64,000 nt of DNA from Homarus americanus (GCF_018991925.1 NW_024735304.1:1-64000); one strand, 5' to 3'. Shown: positions 12,346 to 25,925, counted from the first letter of the stretch. The notes: a model not told the origin generated them from the sequence alone. Numbers and translations: made by a program.

Positions 12346-13695
12346 ATAATAATAAAATAATACTAATAATAAACGGTTTATTAATAGAGTTGCAGCCGGT
12401 GGCTAAAAATATACACTTACATTTGATTTAGACATAATGATATAATATGCATTGAATACATTTACAGGGCTGTACAGTACATAAATCAGGAGTTGTTTAT
12501 TATTTTAACAATAGATGGGATGGTGCTGTTCTTATATCTATCGGTGGGGCTCTTATGGGCTGAATTTTGTTGTAGTGGCGGACTGCGCGAGTTGGGTGGG
12601 GGGCTGCAGGTGGCAGGAGGTGGCGATGGCGAGGGTGGTGCAGTAGTCCACGGCCAAACCTTTCCAGTGCTTGGTGATGGAGGTCACTGAGGGATGGCAT
12701 TTCCAGGGTGGAGAGAGCGTTGGTGTAGCCGGAGTATTCTGCGCCGAGCATGATTCTGCAGGCCCTTTTCTGTACCTTCTCTAGCTGACGTTGTTGGGTG
12801 GAGTTGAGAGAAGACGACCAGGCTGGTGACGCATACGTTAGTTTGGGGAGAATAAAGGCGTTGTAGATGGTCCTCAGCTCTGGCGTGGGTGTCCCAAGTG
12901 ACCTAAGTCTTCGTAGCATGTAGAGACGGTACGAGGCTGCCTTGACTGTGTTATTTACATGGGCCTTCCAGTCAAGTTTGTTGTCTATAGTTACACCCAG
13001 GAGTTTGGCAGACTGCACCAGCTGGAGAGGATGGGCACCCTCTGTGACTGCTGGGGCTTGCACTGGAGTGGTGGCGGTATTGATGTGTATGACTATGGTT
13101 TTGGTGTGGTTGATGGTGACCTTGTTCTCCGTAGTCCATGCCTGTAGCCTGTCCAGGGTGCCTTGGAGCGATGAGTAGTCTGGTGCGGTGTTGTCCACTG
13201 AAACCCCCACAGTGCAGTCATCCATGTACTTCCACCTGTGAGGAGTGTCCGATAGAGCGTCGTTGATCAGGATGAGGAAGCACAGTGGTCCCATCTTGGT
13301 CCCCTGGGGAACACAGCAGGTGAGGTGTTGGAATGTGGAGACCAAGCCCTGATACCTCACTGCCTGGCGACGTCCACTCAAGAAATCAGTGAGCCATGAG
13401 ACCAGGTTGGTGGGCAGCCCTAGTGCAATAGTCTTGTTAATAACAGTGCAGTGATCAACAAGGTCAAAGGCCTTCCTGAAGTCCACAAGGGCAACGGCCA
13501 GTGATGCCTTACGTTTCTGCAAATTTTTGTGCAGAAAATCTAGAAAGCTCACCAAGCAGTGTGATGTAGAGGAGGTCCTCATATTCCCAAATTGCTGTGG
13601 ATCAATTGACTGATAGATACTGGCAAATGCCCACTCAAAAACAAAGTCCTCACAAAGTAGACTGGGTATGGGGGTAATGGCAACTGGCCTGAGGT
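12341..13695 (-). mobile_element. Family A LINE, 5'-truncated copy with reverse transcriptase
   Basis: The 3' end lies at the left: TAA/TTA tail 12341-12368, AATAAACCGTTTATTA end and a hairpin at 12393-12405 (TAGCC, ACC loop, GGCTG). The reverse transcriptase frame lies upstream on minus. The truncation is near the LRPVAITPIPS motif at about 13690, where GT-rich DNA (13691-13755) begins. GT sequence therefore borders both ends. The family resembles the CR1/L2 superclade (FDLVDH, VPQGTKMGPL, Y-M-DD); formal clade assignment needs a tree. Confidence 0.85.
12500..13693 (-). pseudogene. Reverse transcriptase domain of family A LINE (partial)
   Basis: The frame is open for about 398 LINE-derived codons. 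In order it shows LRPVAITPIPS (fingers), AVALVDFRKAFDLVDH (first catalytic Asp region), CVPQGTKMGPLCFLI, WKYMDDCTVGV (the Y-x-D-D catalytic box), KLLGVTIDNKLDWKAHV, and the thumb/C-terminal part KLTYASPAWSSSLNSTQQRQ. A single-base loss near the end changes ARTDRYKN to APPIDIRT, so the original C-terminus is lost. The open frame continues upstream to 13912, but those residues are translated GT-rich DNA, not LINE. Endonuclease and ORF1 are missing, so the copy is dead despite a nearly intact catalytic domain. Confidence 0.85.
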
Positions 13696-14920
<1,225 letters not shown>

Positions 14921-15532
14921 GTGAAGAGACTGCATAGACATTATCCAGTGTGAGAGACTACATAGACATTATCCAGTGTGAGAGACTACACAGACATTAT
15001 TCAGTGTGAGAGACTGCATAGACATTATCCAGTGTGAGAGACTACAGAGACAATATCCAGTGTGAGAGACTACACAGACATTACCCAGTGTGAGAGACTG
15101 CAGAGAATTTTTTCAGTGTGAGAGACTACAGAGACATTATCCAGTGTGAGAGACTACATAGACATTATCCAGTGTGGGAGACTGCAGAGAAATTATTCAG
15201 TGTGAGAGACTACAGAGACATTATCCAGTGTGAGAGACTACATAGACATTATCCAGTGTGAGAGACTGCAGAGAAATTATTCAGTGTGAGAGACTACAGA
15301 GACATTATCCAGTGTGAGAGACTACAGAGAAATTATCCAGTGTGAGAGACTACATAAATATTATCCTGTGTGAGAGACTACATAGACATTACCCAGTATG
15401 AGACTATATAGACATTATCCAGTATGAGAGACTACATACATATTACCCAGTGTGAGAGACTATATAGACATTATCCAGTATGAGAGACTACATACATATT
15501 ACCCAGTGTGAGAGACTACATAGACATTATCC
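14921..15532. repeat. 28-bp minisatellite, about 22 units
   Basis: Unit GAGAGACTACATAGACATTA followed by TCCAGTGT. Variants CACAGA, CAGAGA and TTCAGT recur in an ordered way (about 15090-15300), which suggests multi-unit duplications within the array. No open frame spans it. Confidence 0.95.
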
Positions 15533-16452
15533 AGAACGAAGTGTATATCCCCAAAGGCAGCAAGTGTGCGTATGTACCTTTGGAGTCAAGATAGTAATAA
15601 TAATAATTTGTTTTTCTGCTGTAAGTTATTCAAGTAATTTTCTCGTTCACTAAACGAAGGGAAACATATGTTCAGAATACAACTATAAGGTGTTGTTCAT
15701 TGATAATTATATTTTAAATTTCAAACTAAAATATGAAGAATATGACAATTAAGAACGTGTTTTTTAAATTCATATGAAGATTTCTAGACAATATTTGTTT
15801 TTTCTTTCATTTTTAGTTGAAATTTCCTGATAATTAAAAAAGTATCAAAGGAAACAAAAAATATGAATACAAATTATAGACTAAGTTACTCAACAAATAA
15901 TATTAAGAAAATAGTGTCATCGTGATGGTGTTTACAGAATGTGTTCTTGTGTATATATATATGTTCTTTAATGGTCATTGAAATAGTTATGTATATAATT
16001 AAACCTTGACCTCGTTATCAGCTTCATAAATTGGCCAATAAAAAAATATAAAGTCAAAGAATGACTAAATGAAAAACAAAAACAAAGACAAATTGATGTT
16101 AAAAAATTTCCATATAATGAGTAAGTGAATAAGTATACAATAATATCACATAACACAACACAAGTCTAAGCGTTGATAAACACAAAAAGTTTTCCCTTTT
16201 TTATAATCTATATCAACTCGGACGTGTCAGTGAGACCTTCAGCTCAAGACGTCACGACACCACTATATCATAAACGTGGTAATGGAGTTTTACTCCTTGT
16301 GATTTTTACCTTCAAAATACCTGTAAAATTTCAGGCAGTATACTGAGAGTCCATTAGTCAGCGTCTGTAAGTTCTTAATGGAACTTAATACTGTGTGGTA
16401 TATTTTTGTCGTGGATAAAAAAAGTTATTACTTAAAACACTGTTCTGATAAA

Positions 16453-16453
<1 letters not shown>
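15533..16453. other. AT-rich unique DNA
   Basis: No recognisable feature. Confidence 0.55.

Positions 16454-16492
<39 letters not shown>
16454..16492. repeat. (AC)n microsatellite
   Basis: About 19 AC units with no retroelement next to them. Confidence 0.95.
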
Positions 16493-16494
<2 letters not shown>

Positions 16495-17839
16495 ACAGGT
16501 CCACAAATATGTCACTGATTCATTGAGTGACTCACAGACTCAGTGACCGAGGAAACCACAGTTCGCAGTAATAATCTGTTTTAATTTACAAAATCAACTT
16601 TTATTAACCTCTTAGACTAACCGATGTTATTTTGCGCGCCCTACGAGCAATCAACAAAGTATCGTTAGGGGTTAAATTCAGGGCCAATAAATTTGAAACC
16701 AGAGACATTTACTTTGATTCAATATACCCAGATGCCAGTTCCATATTGACCTTTCTTCTTTATTTTTTTGGGGGTGGGGGTGGGGGGGTGGGTGTTAAAG
16801 TTCTAACAACCTTATAAAGGATATTTACAGCTGCTGTTCGGTAAATTTTACACCAATTAAGATACAAAATGTTCAGAATTATCACTTTATTTTGGCCTCC
16901 ACGTAATAGTTCTTGAAAAAGCTGAGATTTTGTGTATTTTTGGTCACAACAGAGGTCAAAAATGACAAAAGAAATCAAGTGGCAGCCATTTCCTTAACCT
17001 ACTCCCGGTCACCTCCCTCAATACCCGAACTACACTCACAGGATCACCACTGCAGATGAGCCAAACTACTCTTAACATTAATCAAGGTTATGACGAATGA
17101 CGAAGACAAAGTATTTCTTATATTCTAACAATTGCAGTTGTAAGTGTTTTAATTCTATCGAAAATTAAGACAGTGTGAAAATCAACCCAGTAGTTTCCAT
17201 TAAGCACTAAAAGCAGACGATGGCAGCAGTAATACAATTGTCGTTTATAATCGTGTGTCGGGATCACCAGTTATACATCACCCAGCAACATTACCATATT
17301 TTTCTCAATAAATTTTTTTGTCGTGTTATGTACAACTGATATAAATCAATTATACCAACAAATGATTCCGAGGCCATTATAGATCTTGAACAACTGGCTA
17401 TTAAAAAAAAATCTGTCTAACTCTTCACCATGCTGTACAGTGTTACCAGATCACCTGGCTCTGGCTCATATTATGCACGTAAGGTTGAGGCTGTATACAT
17501 GCGAGTACAGCGGATGTGTTCCATAAAGTCCCCAAAACCTGTAGCCTGTTATTCTTACATATTATATTCATCAATAATTTCTCTCTCTTTTTTCTTTTTC
17601 ACCGGATTTGTTTATACTAGGAAGTAATTTGGGCGATTTTCCTACATAAGCGTGAGCACTGACTTTATGGTGTATAAATAAACCATTACCAAAAAAAGAG
17701 GTCATACTTTGCGACTTGCTCCTGTTAGAAGTGTCAATTTTAGGAAAAATAATGGAAAAGAAAACTTGTATCTTAACTCTGTAACATCCAAAATGTCAAC
17801 AGTTAATGTTTGTCTTATATTGCTCCCTGTTAAGGTGGG
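16493..17839. other. Unique intergenic DNA
   Basis: No conserved domain or repeat was recognised. There is a short G-rich run at 16769-16792. Small frames here have no motif. Confidence 0.5.
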
Positions 17840-17899
17840 ATCACTAACCTTGCATACTGTGTGAGATTCAGTACATCACGTGAGGGAGTCAATCATATG

Positions 17900-18872
17900 A
17901 TGCTTGTGTAAGGTCATTGGGGAGTCATTTGCAATACGTGTGTGCATTGGGGCGCCATCAGACTTGCAGCCACAGCGCTTGGTGTCACATTTACCACTAC
18001 ATTCACATGTTCTCAGAACATACGCGTGTAATAGTTTCGGGCGCTAGAAGGCATCATAGAACCCCCCTTATTATTACATCCAAAATTAGTCGGGTCCAAC
18101 ATGTTCCCATTCTGATTGCTAAGAAGGGTGACTGTACCACGTGGCATATAGCATGACCTGAAATGCCCTCGGATGACACCAACCACTTTGACAGTGGAAT
18201 TTCCAGTATGACACTTGATTCACAACTCGTCAAACGTCGAGACCGTCGGTTTGGACCTTGAACCTGACCATATTTGAACAAGGAAAAGCTCCACCATCTG
18301 GATGGTTATCTTGCTCGATGAGAACGGGGGACTCAAGGTTGGCTAAACACAGTTAGGTTCCCTAGCATAGCACCAAGATCATATCTATTTTACTCTGGGC
18401 ATCATCATCGGTTGTAACATGTGCTTTAACAAGTAGCTGGCAGAGTGAGACACCTAATTACCCAGACAAGATAATTTGTAGACATATAAGCCGCCGCTTT
18501 TCACCCACCCCAAACTGGACCTATAACTCCTGCAGATTCTTATTCATAAAGTAGTGAGCGTAGCCCAGCAGCAAAACGACACTATCATGGTCGATTGATA
18601 CCTCTACGACACGCTGGCACCACCTCTCAGTAGTCCATTTGATGTGAGAAATAATGTGAGCATCCGCCACCTCCAACCAGTCACTGAATTCTGCCAGGTC
18701 GGCAGTATGGACTCCAGGCTGCTGTTAGAGGCGTGATGGAAGGGCTCCATCCTTTATGAGTATATCACTCAGTACCAATGCTTTGTCATTGACATCACGC
18801 ATGGCAGTGTCACGTGTAAGCAGCTGCCGGTTCAATTTATTATAAGACGAGGTCCAGAATTTTTTAATCTGT
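17900..18872 (-). pseudogene. Decayed gene for a PIN/XPG-nuclease-like protein with Cys-rich end
   Basis: One minus-strand register, interrupted by several stops but with no net frameshift, encodes recognisable blocks: SDWLEVADAHIISHIKWTTE, SIDHDSVVLLLGYAHYF (about 18540-18600), VQFGVGEKRRLI, LLVKAHVTTDDDAQSK (about 18395-18440) and, near the end, CECSGKCDTKRCGCKSDG (about 17950-18012). This order (acidic DxDVVxLLLxY strand, FGxGxKxR, AHxxTGxD-type motif, Cys-rich tail) resembles a family of uncharacterised proteins common in invertebrate genomes that carry a PIN/XPG-like nuclease fold. That assignment is from memory. At least eight stops show it is not functional. A SINE fragment (18878-19066) lies at its 5' side. 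Confidence 0.5.
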
Positions 18873-18877
18873 TGAGG

Positions 18878-19066
18878 TTTTTTTTTGGGGGGGGGGAGGG
18901 CACTCCCCTACATCACTGTGTAAGGTGAAGCGCAGAAGCGTTTACAGCGCCTAACAGGGAAGCATGCTAAGTTCATGCTTGCCTTTATGTCTCATGAGTC
19001 AAGGGCGTAGAAGCCTGAAGAGTCAGTGGTTTATGTCCTCAAGTTATTGGAAGCTCCAACACCTTG
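18878..19066 (-). mobile_element. SINE fragment (same family as 27282-27618)
   Basis: On the minus strand this matches the 3' half of the tRNA-derived SINE at 27410-27618, including TTCAGGCTTCTACGCCCTTG, AGCATGCTTCCCTGTTAGGC and the AAGGTGAAGC region in complement, and ends in a C run and poly-A (plus-strand T run 18878-18886). The tRNA-like head is missing. A 24-bp segment present twice in the 27-kb copy is single here. Confidence 0.8.
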
Positions 19067-19870
19067 TTCCCAGAGTAAGAGAAACAATTGAGACCCTGCA
19101 ACTGTGTGTAAATGAGGCAGACAGTCAGATCAGCAACCCGGGACTTGGTTACAATTTTTGTGATGCCATATGGCAGCAGCGTCTACCATTAGACAAGACA
19201 GTATGCTTCAAATATCTTCCCAGGCGGTAGTACCTCCCTGTTTAATAACTGCCTTTGGGAATCTGGGTCTTACCTGCGACATTCCGCGAGGACCAGGTCC
19301 GAGGCCCCTGGAAGCCGACTGACCACTTGAGGTTTCCGAGAGATGCCTGGCTACATGGAGCCCGGTAATGCTCGTTTATGTGGATCCCAAAGTGACGTCA
19401 GGCCACCTTAACTTTTGACGGAGAAACTGAAAAGATAAACGTCCAAGTATGAGACTCAGGAACTTTATATGATAACTTGAAATGTACCATAATGCCTTCA
19501 ACTGTGACTCATACACACACAGACGTACAAACATATACAGAAAATATCATCAATTCAAAAGAATTGCTGAGTATTCATAAGAAATAAGCATTTCCACCTT
19601 CTTGCTTTCTTACCAGAGAAAAAATAAAGGTAGACTCAAACACACCATCACTTCATTTGTTGTCATTAAGTCATTCTTGCTACCCCAAAAGATGCGCTTT
19701 GCTATGTTACTACATTTCCGCAACACGGCCCCAGATGTGCTAGTTGTGCTGCCCCTGTCCGGTCACACCAGGCAGAACCATTCATCAGCGGGCCGTCCTT
19801 CCCCAAAATAACTAAGCCGCGCTCTTAGTATGTCCACACCACCCGCGTTTTATATTTCTTTACCATTACC
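19067..19870. other. Unassigned DNA
   Basis: 19067-19345 could be more of the pseudogene's 5' part, but no motif was recognised. The rest is unremarkable. Confidence 0.35.
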
Positions 19871-19877
19871 TTCAAAT

Positions 19878-19921
19878 AAATAAATAAATAAATATATATA
19901 AATAAATATATATAAATATAA

Positions 19922-19973
<52 letters not shown>

Positions 19974-20136
19974 AAAAAACACGAAGTTCCCAAGCGCTTA
20001 AGTGTTTTGTACTTCTCCTTAGTCTGTACTCACCCCTGAAGATGTGAATTACACGAAAGCGCTTGGGAACTTCGTGTTTTCTTTCCTTGTGGTTATCAGC
20101 ATATACCTGGATCACGCGCACCTACAGTGATTTACT

Positions 20137-20219
<83 letters not shown>

Positions 20220-20274
20220 CATGTAGATCACAATGAAAACGTGGATAAGATAAATCTTGATAAAATCACACGAT

Positions 20275-20362
<88 letters not shown>
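19878..20362. repeat. TA-rich array complex with embedded sequences
   Basis: TA/TAAA arrays lie at about 19878-19970, 20140-20217 and 20276-20362. Between them sit a perfect inverted repeat (19976-20080) with its right flank, and a 58-bp segment (20218-20275). Confidence 0.85.
19976..20080. mobile_element. Fold-back element or MITE candidate with 24-bp perfect arms
   Basis: The left arm 19976-19999 (core CACGAAGTTCCCAAGCGCTT) and right arm 20057-20080 (core AAGCGCTTGGGAACTTCGTG) are perfect reverse complements, separated by 57 bases. Pairing continues imperfectly outside (AAGGAA / TTTCCTT). The unit lies directly against a TA array, consistent with insertion into TA DNA or with a repeat unit carried with it. 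No coding capacity. Confidence 0.6.
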
Positions 20363-20373
<11 letters not shown>

Positions 20374-21795
20374 ATTTATATATATATATATAAAGATAAG
20401 ATCTCTACAATTTAAGATGGGCAACAAAATTTTGCATCTTCAGGAACCTGAACTTCAAGTAAGACCCCTTCATGTATGGCGCCTCGAGGTGGTGGCAGCC
20501 CCAGCAGCAGCTGCCACAAAACGATCCCGAAAAAAAACAAAATACAGTTTTCAAACGTGCCTAGAAATTTTGACCCTTTATAAGTATCATCAAGGATTAG
20601 AGATATAGGACATGCCCCGGGGGTAGGGGAGTATGTGGGGAGTGGCGGTAAACAGCATGTTAAATATGATTGTTACAACAAATTCAATGTGACACTGGAT
20701 GGAATACAGATTAGTATGTCCCTCACCCTCTTTGGCATGTTCAAGTAGAGTGACTTTATATAATAATCAACCTGGTACCTGCTGGCGATCATCATCTCCA
20801 GGTAAAGCGGAGGAAAGGAGAAAGCTCCTTATTGCCGGGCTGAAGAAGGGCGGTAATAGCGCCTCCTACTGGTGGCTGGACCTGAGCGATGGTACATTGA
20901 ATTACTTCGGAACATGGAGAGAAGGTCCTGGAGGCTGGCGCTAAGTCTGAGTTAGGTGTAGATGTGTGTAATTTCTCCCTCGACCTCGACAATGTATTCA
21001 AGACGGGAACCTTTTCTATATTGAACGGTGATCATAGACATTATATGACATTAAAAAAATAAAATAAATATATGTGTTTGGTTATGAGTACCAGAATAGA
21101 CCAGAAAAACCTAATATGTGGGATCCTGGTCTTTGTTTTATTTAACATGACAGGCCTTGGTTTGTGGAGTTTTTATGTGAGAACATATCGCAGATGATTC
21201 CAGACTTCTGTACAAGAACATCATACCTAAACCAGTACACGTTCTGACCATTTCTGAATAATCTTTCTTGGTTCTGATTCTGAATTTGTATCACGAAACA
21301 CTCTTAATTATGATTATGATTTATTAACATATAACACTCCACCGCTGATTTTTCAGGTACGAACATACGTGACTTGTAACATAACATAATACAGGTTATT
21401 TTCTCACTTGTATAGTGTTACGACCACTTCCCTTTGAAACACTTAAAGGCCTCCTCAAGCACTGGTATTCCTGAATATAATAATGATTTTCACCCCCAAA
21501 CATAACCGTAGTGCCTACACTGGGAGAGTGACCTAACACACATGCAACAAGTTCCCCTGAAAACTCTGGATCAGATATCCATATGGTTACTCTTAAAGTT
21601 ATTGGCCACTTAAGGTTACATTAATTGATGAAAGTGTATCAAAAGATGGTATAGTGTTAATAGAAACAAAACTTAAGAAGTAAATATAAAAATTATTATA
21701 ACTTTGCTTCCATATTTACATGTCTTATGCACACTAAGGAATACAATAGGAAATAAGTCAGGGGAACAAAAACACATCTGGCAGTGTACACTTAC
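20363..21795. other. Unique intergenic DNA
   Basis: Small frames at 20417-20608 and 20699-20944 have no recognisable domain. 20391-20400 borders the TA arrays. Confidence 0.45.
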
Positions 21796-21903
21796 GGCAA
21801 ATTCCGACACTAACAAGGACACCACCGCTCCTACCGCGTACATGGTCGTATCTAGAACCTCGGCGCACGTAAACGTAGGATCACACAAAACCCGCCGGTG
21901 CTC
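21796..21903 (-). CDS. Candidate single internal exon of an unknown gene
   Basis: On the minus strand a 108-base open segment lies between a possible acceptor (pyrimidine-rich TTTTTACTTCTAACTGAG, ending at 21904) and a consensus donor GTAAGT (21790-21795). It reads in phase 0 as 36 codons, beginning EHRRVLCDPTFTCAEVL and ending VVSLLVSEFA. Its GC content and third-position G/C use are clearly higher than the AT-rich flanks. No protein family was recognised and no partner exon was found, so this is a weak call. Confidence 0.25.
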
Positions 21904-22879
21904 CTCAGTTAGAAGTAAAAAGATAGTGAAAGAACTCTGGAGTTAAAGAGAAAAGCAGGAGTCCCCTCCTCCGTGTAAGGGTAGAGAGAGAGTTCTGCTT
22001 GCCGGGTCCTTACCTCGACCGTGTGAAACCACCCAAAACAAGGGAACATTGCCCAACGGTCAACAGACCTTGGCTATGCCCAGTATTCCCAACATTTACC
22101 CGTAACCATAATGCAGCTTCATGATCCCACACACTCATTAATCTTACCTTAAATATATTATTATAAATTCATCATCCAATATAAGAATACACAGAACAAG
22201 TCCTAAGACACATGCAGGAAAAATGTCATGGATCGATATATATGAAACAGTAGAATAATACCACCAATAATACATAGAAAACATACAGAGAACATGTAAT
22301 GAAACTTACACTACAGTAATACATAGAACACATGAAACATATATGTAAAACAAGCCATGAAACATACTTTACTGTAGTATATAATATATTAAAGCAAGAC
22401 ATGGCGCCTGTGCCGTGAACATGAAACATTAAAGTTACAGAACATTGACTTTGTTGCAAACCTGCACTACCAAATAAGGAGGGTAGCTAACAATTGTCAA
22501 ACCTTTCCTTAGTATAATGGAATTGGTAAACAGACATGTTTTTATCTGACTCTTAAGATTGAACACTCTTACTCTTCTTTGTTTTATAAATTACAACAGA
22601 GGACAGAAGCTGGTCACTAGAGGTGGTGGGCGACGTTTAATATAAAGGTGTAACGCCATAATGAGTCGGTCCATAGCCATTGTTCAGCGAGAGGATATTA
22701 CCAGAGGGAGAGATGTACTGTGTGTTGGTATGAAAACAGAAGGAGGATTAATATGTACGAAAAACTGGCCCACAAGAGGTCGACATGAAGGGGCAGGAGA
22801 CAGTGGACGAACAGCCCCTAGTTCATAAGCACCTCCCTACCATATTCCAGTTCTCTATAATTCAAAACTGTGGAAATAA

Positions 22880-22881
<2 letters not shown>
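21904..22881. other. Unique intergenic DNA
   Basis: 22240-22400 has a loose repetition of AACACATGAAACATA-type words. No gene was recognised. Confidence 0.45.

Positions 22882-22959
<78 letters not shown>
22882..22959. repeat. (AC)n microsatellite
   Basis: About 39 AC units with no retroelement adjoining. Confidence 0.95.
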
Positions 22960-22961
<2 letters not shown>

Positions 22962-23270
22962 CACATCAAAGTTTAACATGACCCAAATACTTTAATTTCA
23001 CAGCTCTTTACCACCAAAAAAGGACGAACAGACCAAAAGACGAACACAGCAGCAGAATACACACGATGTTACACGCTAAATACATAAAAACTGGACGTGT
23101 TGAGAAGTGATTATGTGTGTCGCGTTAGGTGACCGCTGTGGTAAGTTATTGCAATAGGTCAGTCAGTACCTGCCTCTCTTCTCCATATACGTCTTCTATT
23201 GTTTTCTATTTCTTCACTTTCATGTTATTTTCCTTCACTTTCGTCGTTGTCTTCTGCCTTGTATTCTTAT

Positions 23271-23342
23271 TCATCATCATCACCATCATCATCATCACCA
23301 TCATCATCATCAACATCATCATCTTCATTAACAACATCTTCG

Positions 23343-23377
<35 letters not shown>

Positions 23378-23396
23378 TTCACCATCATCATATTCA
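23271..23396. repeat. (ATC)n microsatellite, interrupted
   Basis: ATC units with ACC, AAC and TTC interruptions generate Ile-, Ser-, Met- and Asp-rich frames in all registers. None is a gene. Confidence 0.95.
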
Positions 23397-23704
23397 TTTT
23401 GCTCTTCTTTACAAGGAAAGTAGGAAAGCTTCTCATATTCAATACACTTTCGACCCTTCACCTTTCGCTCCAAAAACTCAACAGGAAGTGCCATCAGCAA
23501 AACAATAGAGGCCGTCACGTGATGTGGGTGCCAGAGTGAGAAACATTGACTGACACCTTGTACAGATATCACCCAGACACGAGGCGCTGCACAACAAGAC
23601 AAAACTACGGAACTACACCCGGGAATGATAGGTGTGAGTAACTAGGTAAGAGCCAGAAAGAGAAAATTATTAGGAAATAGTGTCATATGTTATTTATTAG
23701 ACAT

Positions 23705-23759
<55 letters not shown>

Positions 23760-25212
23760 GCTTAACTATATTACCTTTAATTTTTGTGTGGAAATAGGGA
23801 TTACAATTCGAGGGCCTTAAAAATGGTTAATTACATGATAAGTCTTCTACGAGGTCCTTAGTAGAGGAACACCAGCTAAGTGTGAGGACTTTGACAGTAT
23901 AGTTGACCAAACAGTAGAGTCGTCCTGTAAGTTCTGTCGGAGCAGTACCCATGAACAAGAGATTATAATAACATATTCTTTGGTGATTCCTTAAAGCTAG
24001 CTATACGACCTTGCTTGGCTGCACTGTAGGAAAAGTATACACACTAGGTTACGGCTGTGGTGGAAGCGTATCTGTAATTCCACAGTAATTTTCTGTGGTG
24101 AAGCTGTCATCGCCGAATCACCTCTGGACTCACGAAAAAAAGTTTATTTGTTTTAGAAGATGCTTCAAAATTCCACCCTGACAACGAGGCAGTGAAGAGT
24201 GTTGCAGTGGTTCTGACTCCGCCACCTTACTTCCTCTGCGAAGCAAGGAAGAGAGGTTGAATCTCACTCAGCATCAAGCTAACAATTATTTACGAATCTT
24301 GTGATCTCGGACAAGGAGAATCTCGATGACCATCCCAGAAACTGAGTAAACTGTTTCTCACCAATGTTGGTATTTTCCGAGTGTGTAACCCCCACTGCTC
24401 CACCTGTATATACCTCTGACTCTTGAAAGGTTAATAGTTCTGCGATGATCAGGACGATAGGGGGTCACTGAAGTGTTCTGGCAGGATCTCTCTCTCTCTC
24501 TCTCGGATGACCTGAGTTGCAACATCATCCCTGAGAACAGGTTTATCTTCGCTGGTACTTATTCTAATTGTTTCGTCAATATTGCTGTCTCCCTTATGTA
24601 GATGTTGTCAAGGAAGTCGGTAGAGCTTCTTATATTGATGGGGAAATCGGATGAGTATGTCATTTCTGGGATTTCATTTATTACCTTGTTGACATAAGAA
24701 GCTAGGGATTTGGTCTCCATTCTCCTCCCTCCCTCCCTTCTCTTCCACTCTCCTACCCTCTACTTCCTGCCCCCCTCCACTCTCCACTTTCCTCTCACCC
24801 CACCCCACCCCATCTACTGCCAAGCCCAATGTCATTATACACTTAGCTCCTAGTATGAGTGCAGATTATTTTCTTCGTGCTTAACATGACGCAGATCATG
24901 GAGCATCCGACCTTACAGCAATGAAGTGAAACCCTGACATGCGATACGACGCTACAGAAAATACCTTTGGAGTGATAGCTCCTAGTATTACTGGTATACG
25001 TCTAAAAAAAATAGCACGTACTACCTCATTACTAGGCTAGTCGTGAGGTACACGTTCGGTTCGTGTTTTCACGGACTCGGGTGGCGGCGTACATTAAACA
25101 GGGGTCAGCTACCCATGACTGATTTGTTGACAAGTTGGGTTTTCTCTTAGGTAAACGAGTAGTGTAGTAATGGTGTTTGCAGTCTGTTTACCTGTTTGTT
25201 ACTTGATTCGTA
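23397..25212. other. Unique DNA with an orphan (AAT)n array
   Basis: (AAT)n at 23708-23758 is not joined to a LINE end. 24493-24513 is a short (CT)n and 24721-24810 is CT-rich. 24540-24720 may hold decayed coding sequence on minus, but no family was recognised. Confidence 0.4.
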
Positions 25213-25562
25213 CCTACTAGTACTACTACTACTACTACTATTACTACGACTACTTTGCTGTCACTCGGAATCGAGTATGACGATCATCCGGTTATGATAA
25301 AATGGTATGAGTTATTTAAGTTGACATCTTCGTTGGTGAACTCTGACGTGACTCGAGTCGATGCGGGACCGGCAGGGTCGTCCACAGATGCTGCACGTGT
25401 GGAGGGCTAAATCTAGTGCAGGAGAGGGGGGGGGGGGTGTGAAGCACCGTCTTTCCGGCGCTGGCGCTTGTCTGTCTCGATATGCAGTCGGGCTAACTAG
25501 AAAGGAATGACACCTTCTCGTGCGATGCTCCTCAAAGCGTTACGGTGTGGAGGGGTCGTCTC

Positions 25563-25925
25563 CTAGGTGAGGAGGTCGATTTGGCACTTTTTCAGGTTTT
25601 TCTTAAGACTATCCTGATACCTCTTCCATTGCCCGCCAGCGTTACGTTTACCATCCGTTAGATGACTGTAAAGTAGCTGTTTTGACAGTCTACGGTCGTC
25701 CATTCGGGTAACATGGTTAGTCTTACGTAGTTGTTCATGAATAATGGTAGCTTCGATGCTCCTACAGTTGGTGTCAGCGATAATATTGGCATTTGTTCTC
25801 TTGTCTTCCCAGCGAACTCGGAGGATGGAACGTAGACTACGTTGGTGAAAGTTTTCAAGTACCTTGAGGTGCCTCCTGTATGTGACCCATGTCTCGCTGC
25901 CATACAGCAGGGTGGGGAGGACCAC
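25563..25925 (-). pseudogene. Family B LINE protein, thumb/connection segment
   Basis: This open segment of about 120 codons carries LLYGSETWVTYRRHLKVLE, FHQRSLRSILRVRWEDKR, HVTRMDDRRLSKQLLYSHLT and GGQWKRYQDSLKKNLKKC. This region follows the catalytic domain in RTE-like ORF2 proteins. The downstream Zn-finger-like end lies in another register after frameshifts. Confidence 0.75.

Noticed and set aside
14921..15532. CRISPR-like array of 28-bp repeats
   Set aside because: The repeats are contiguous with no unique spacers, so this is a minisatellite in a eukaryotic context.
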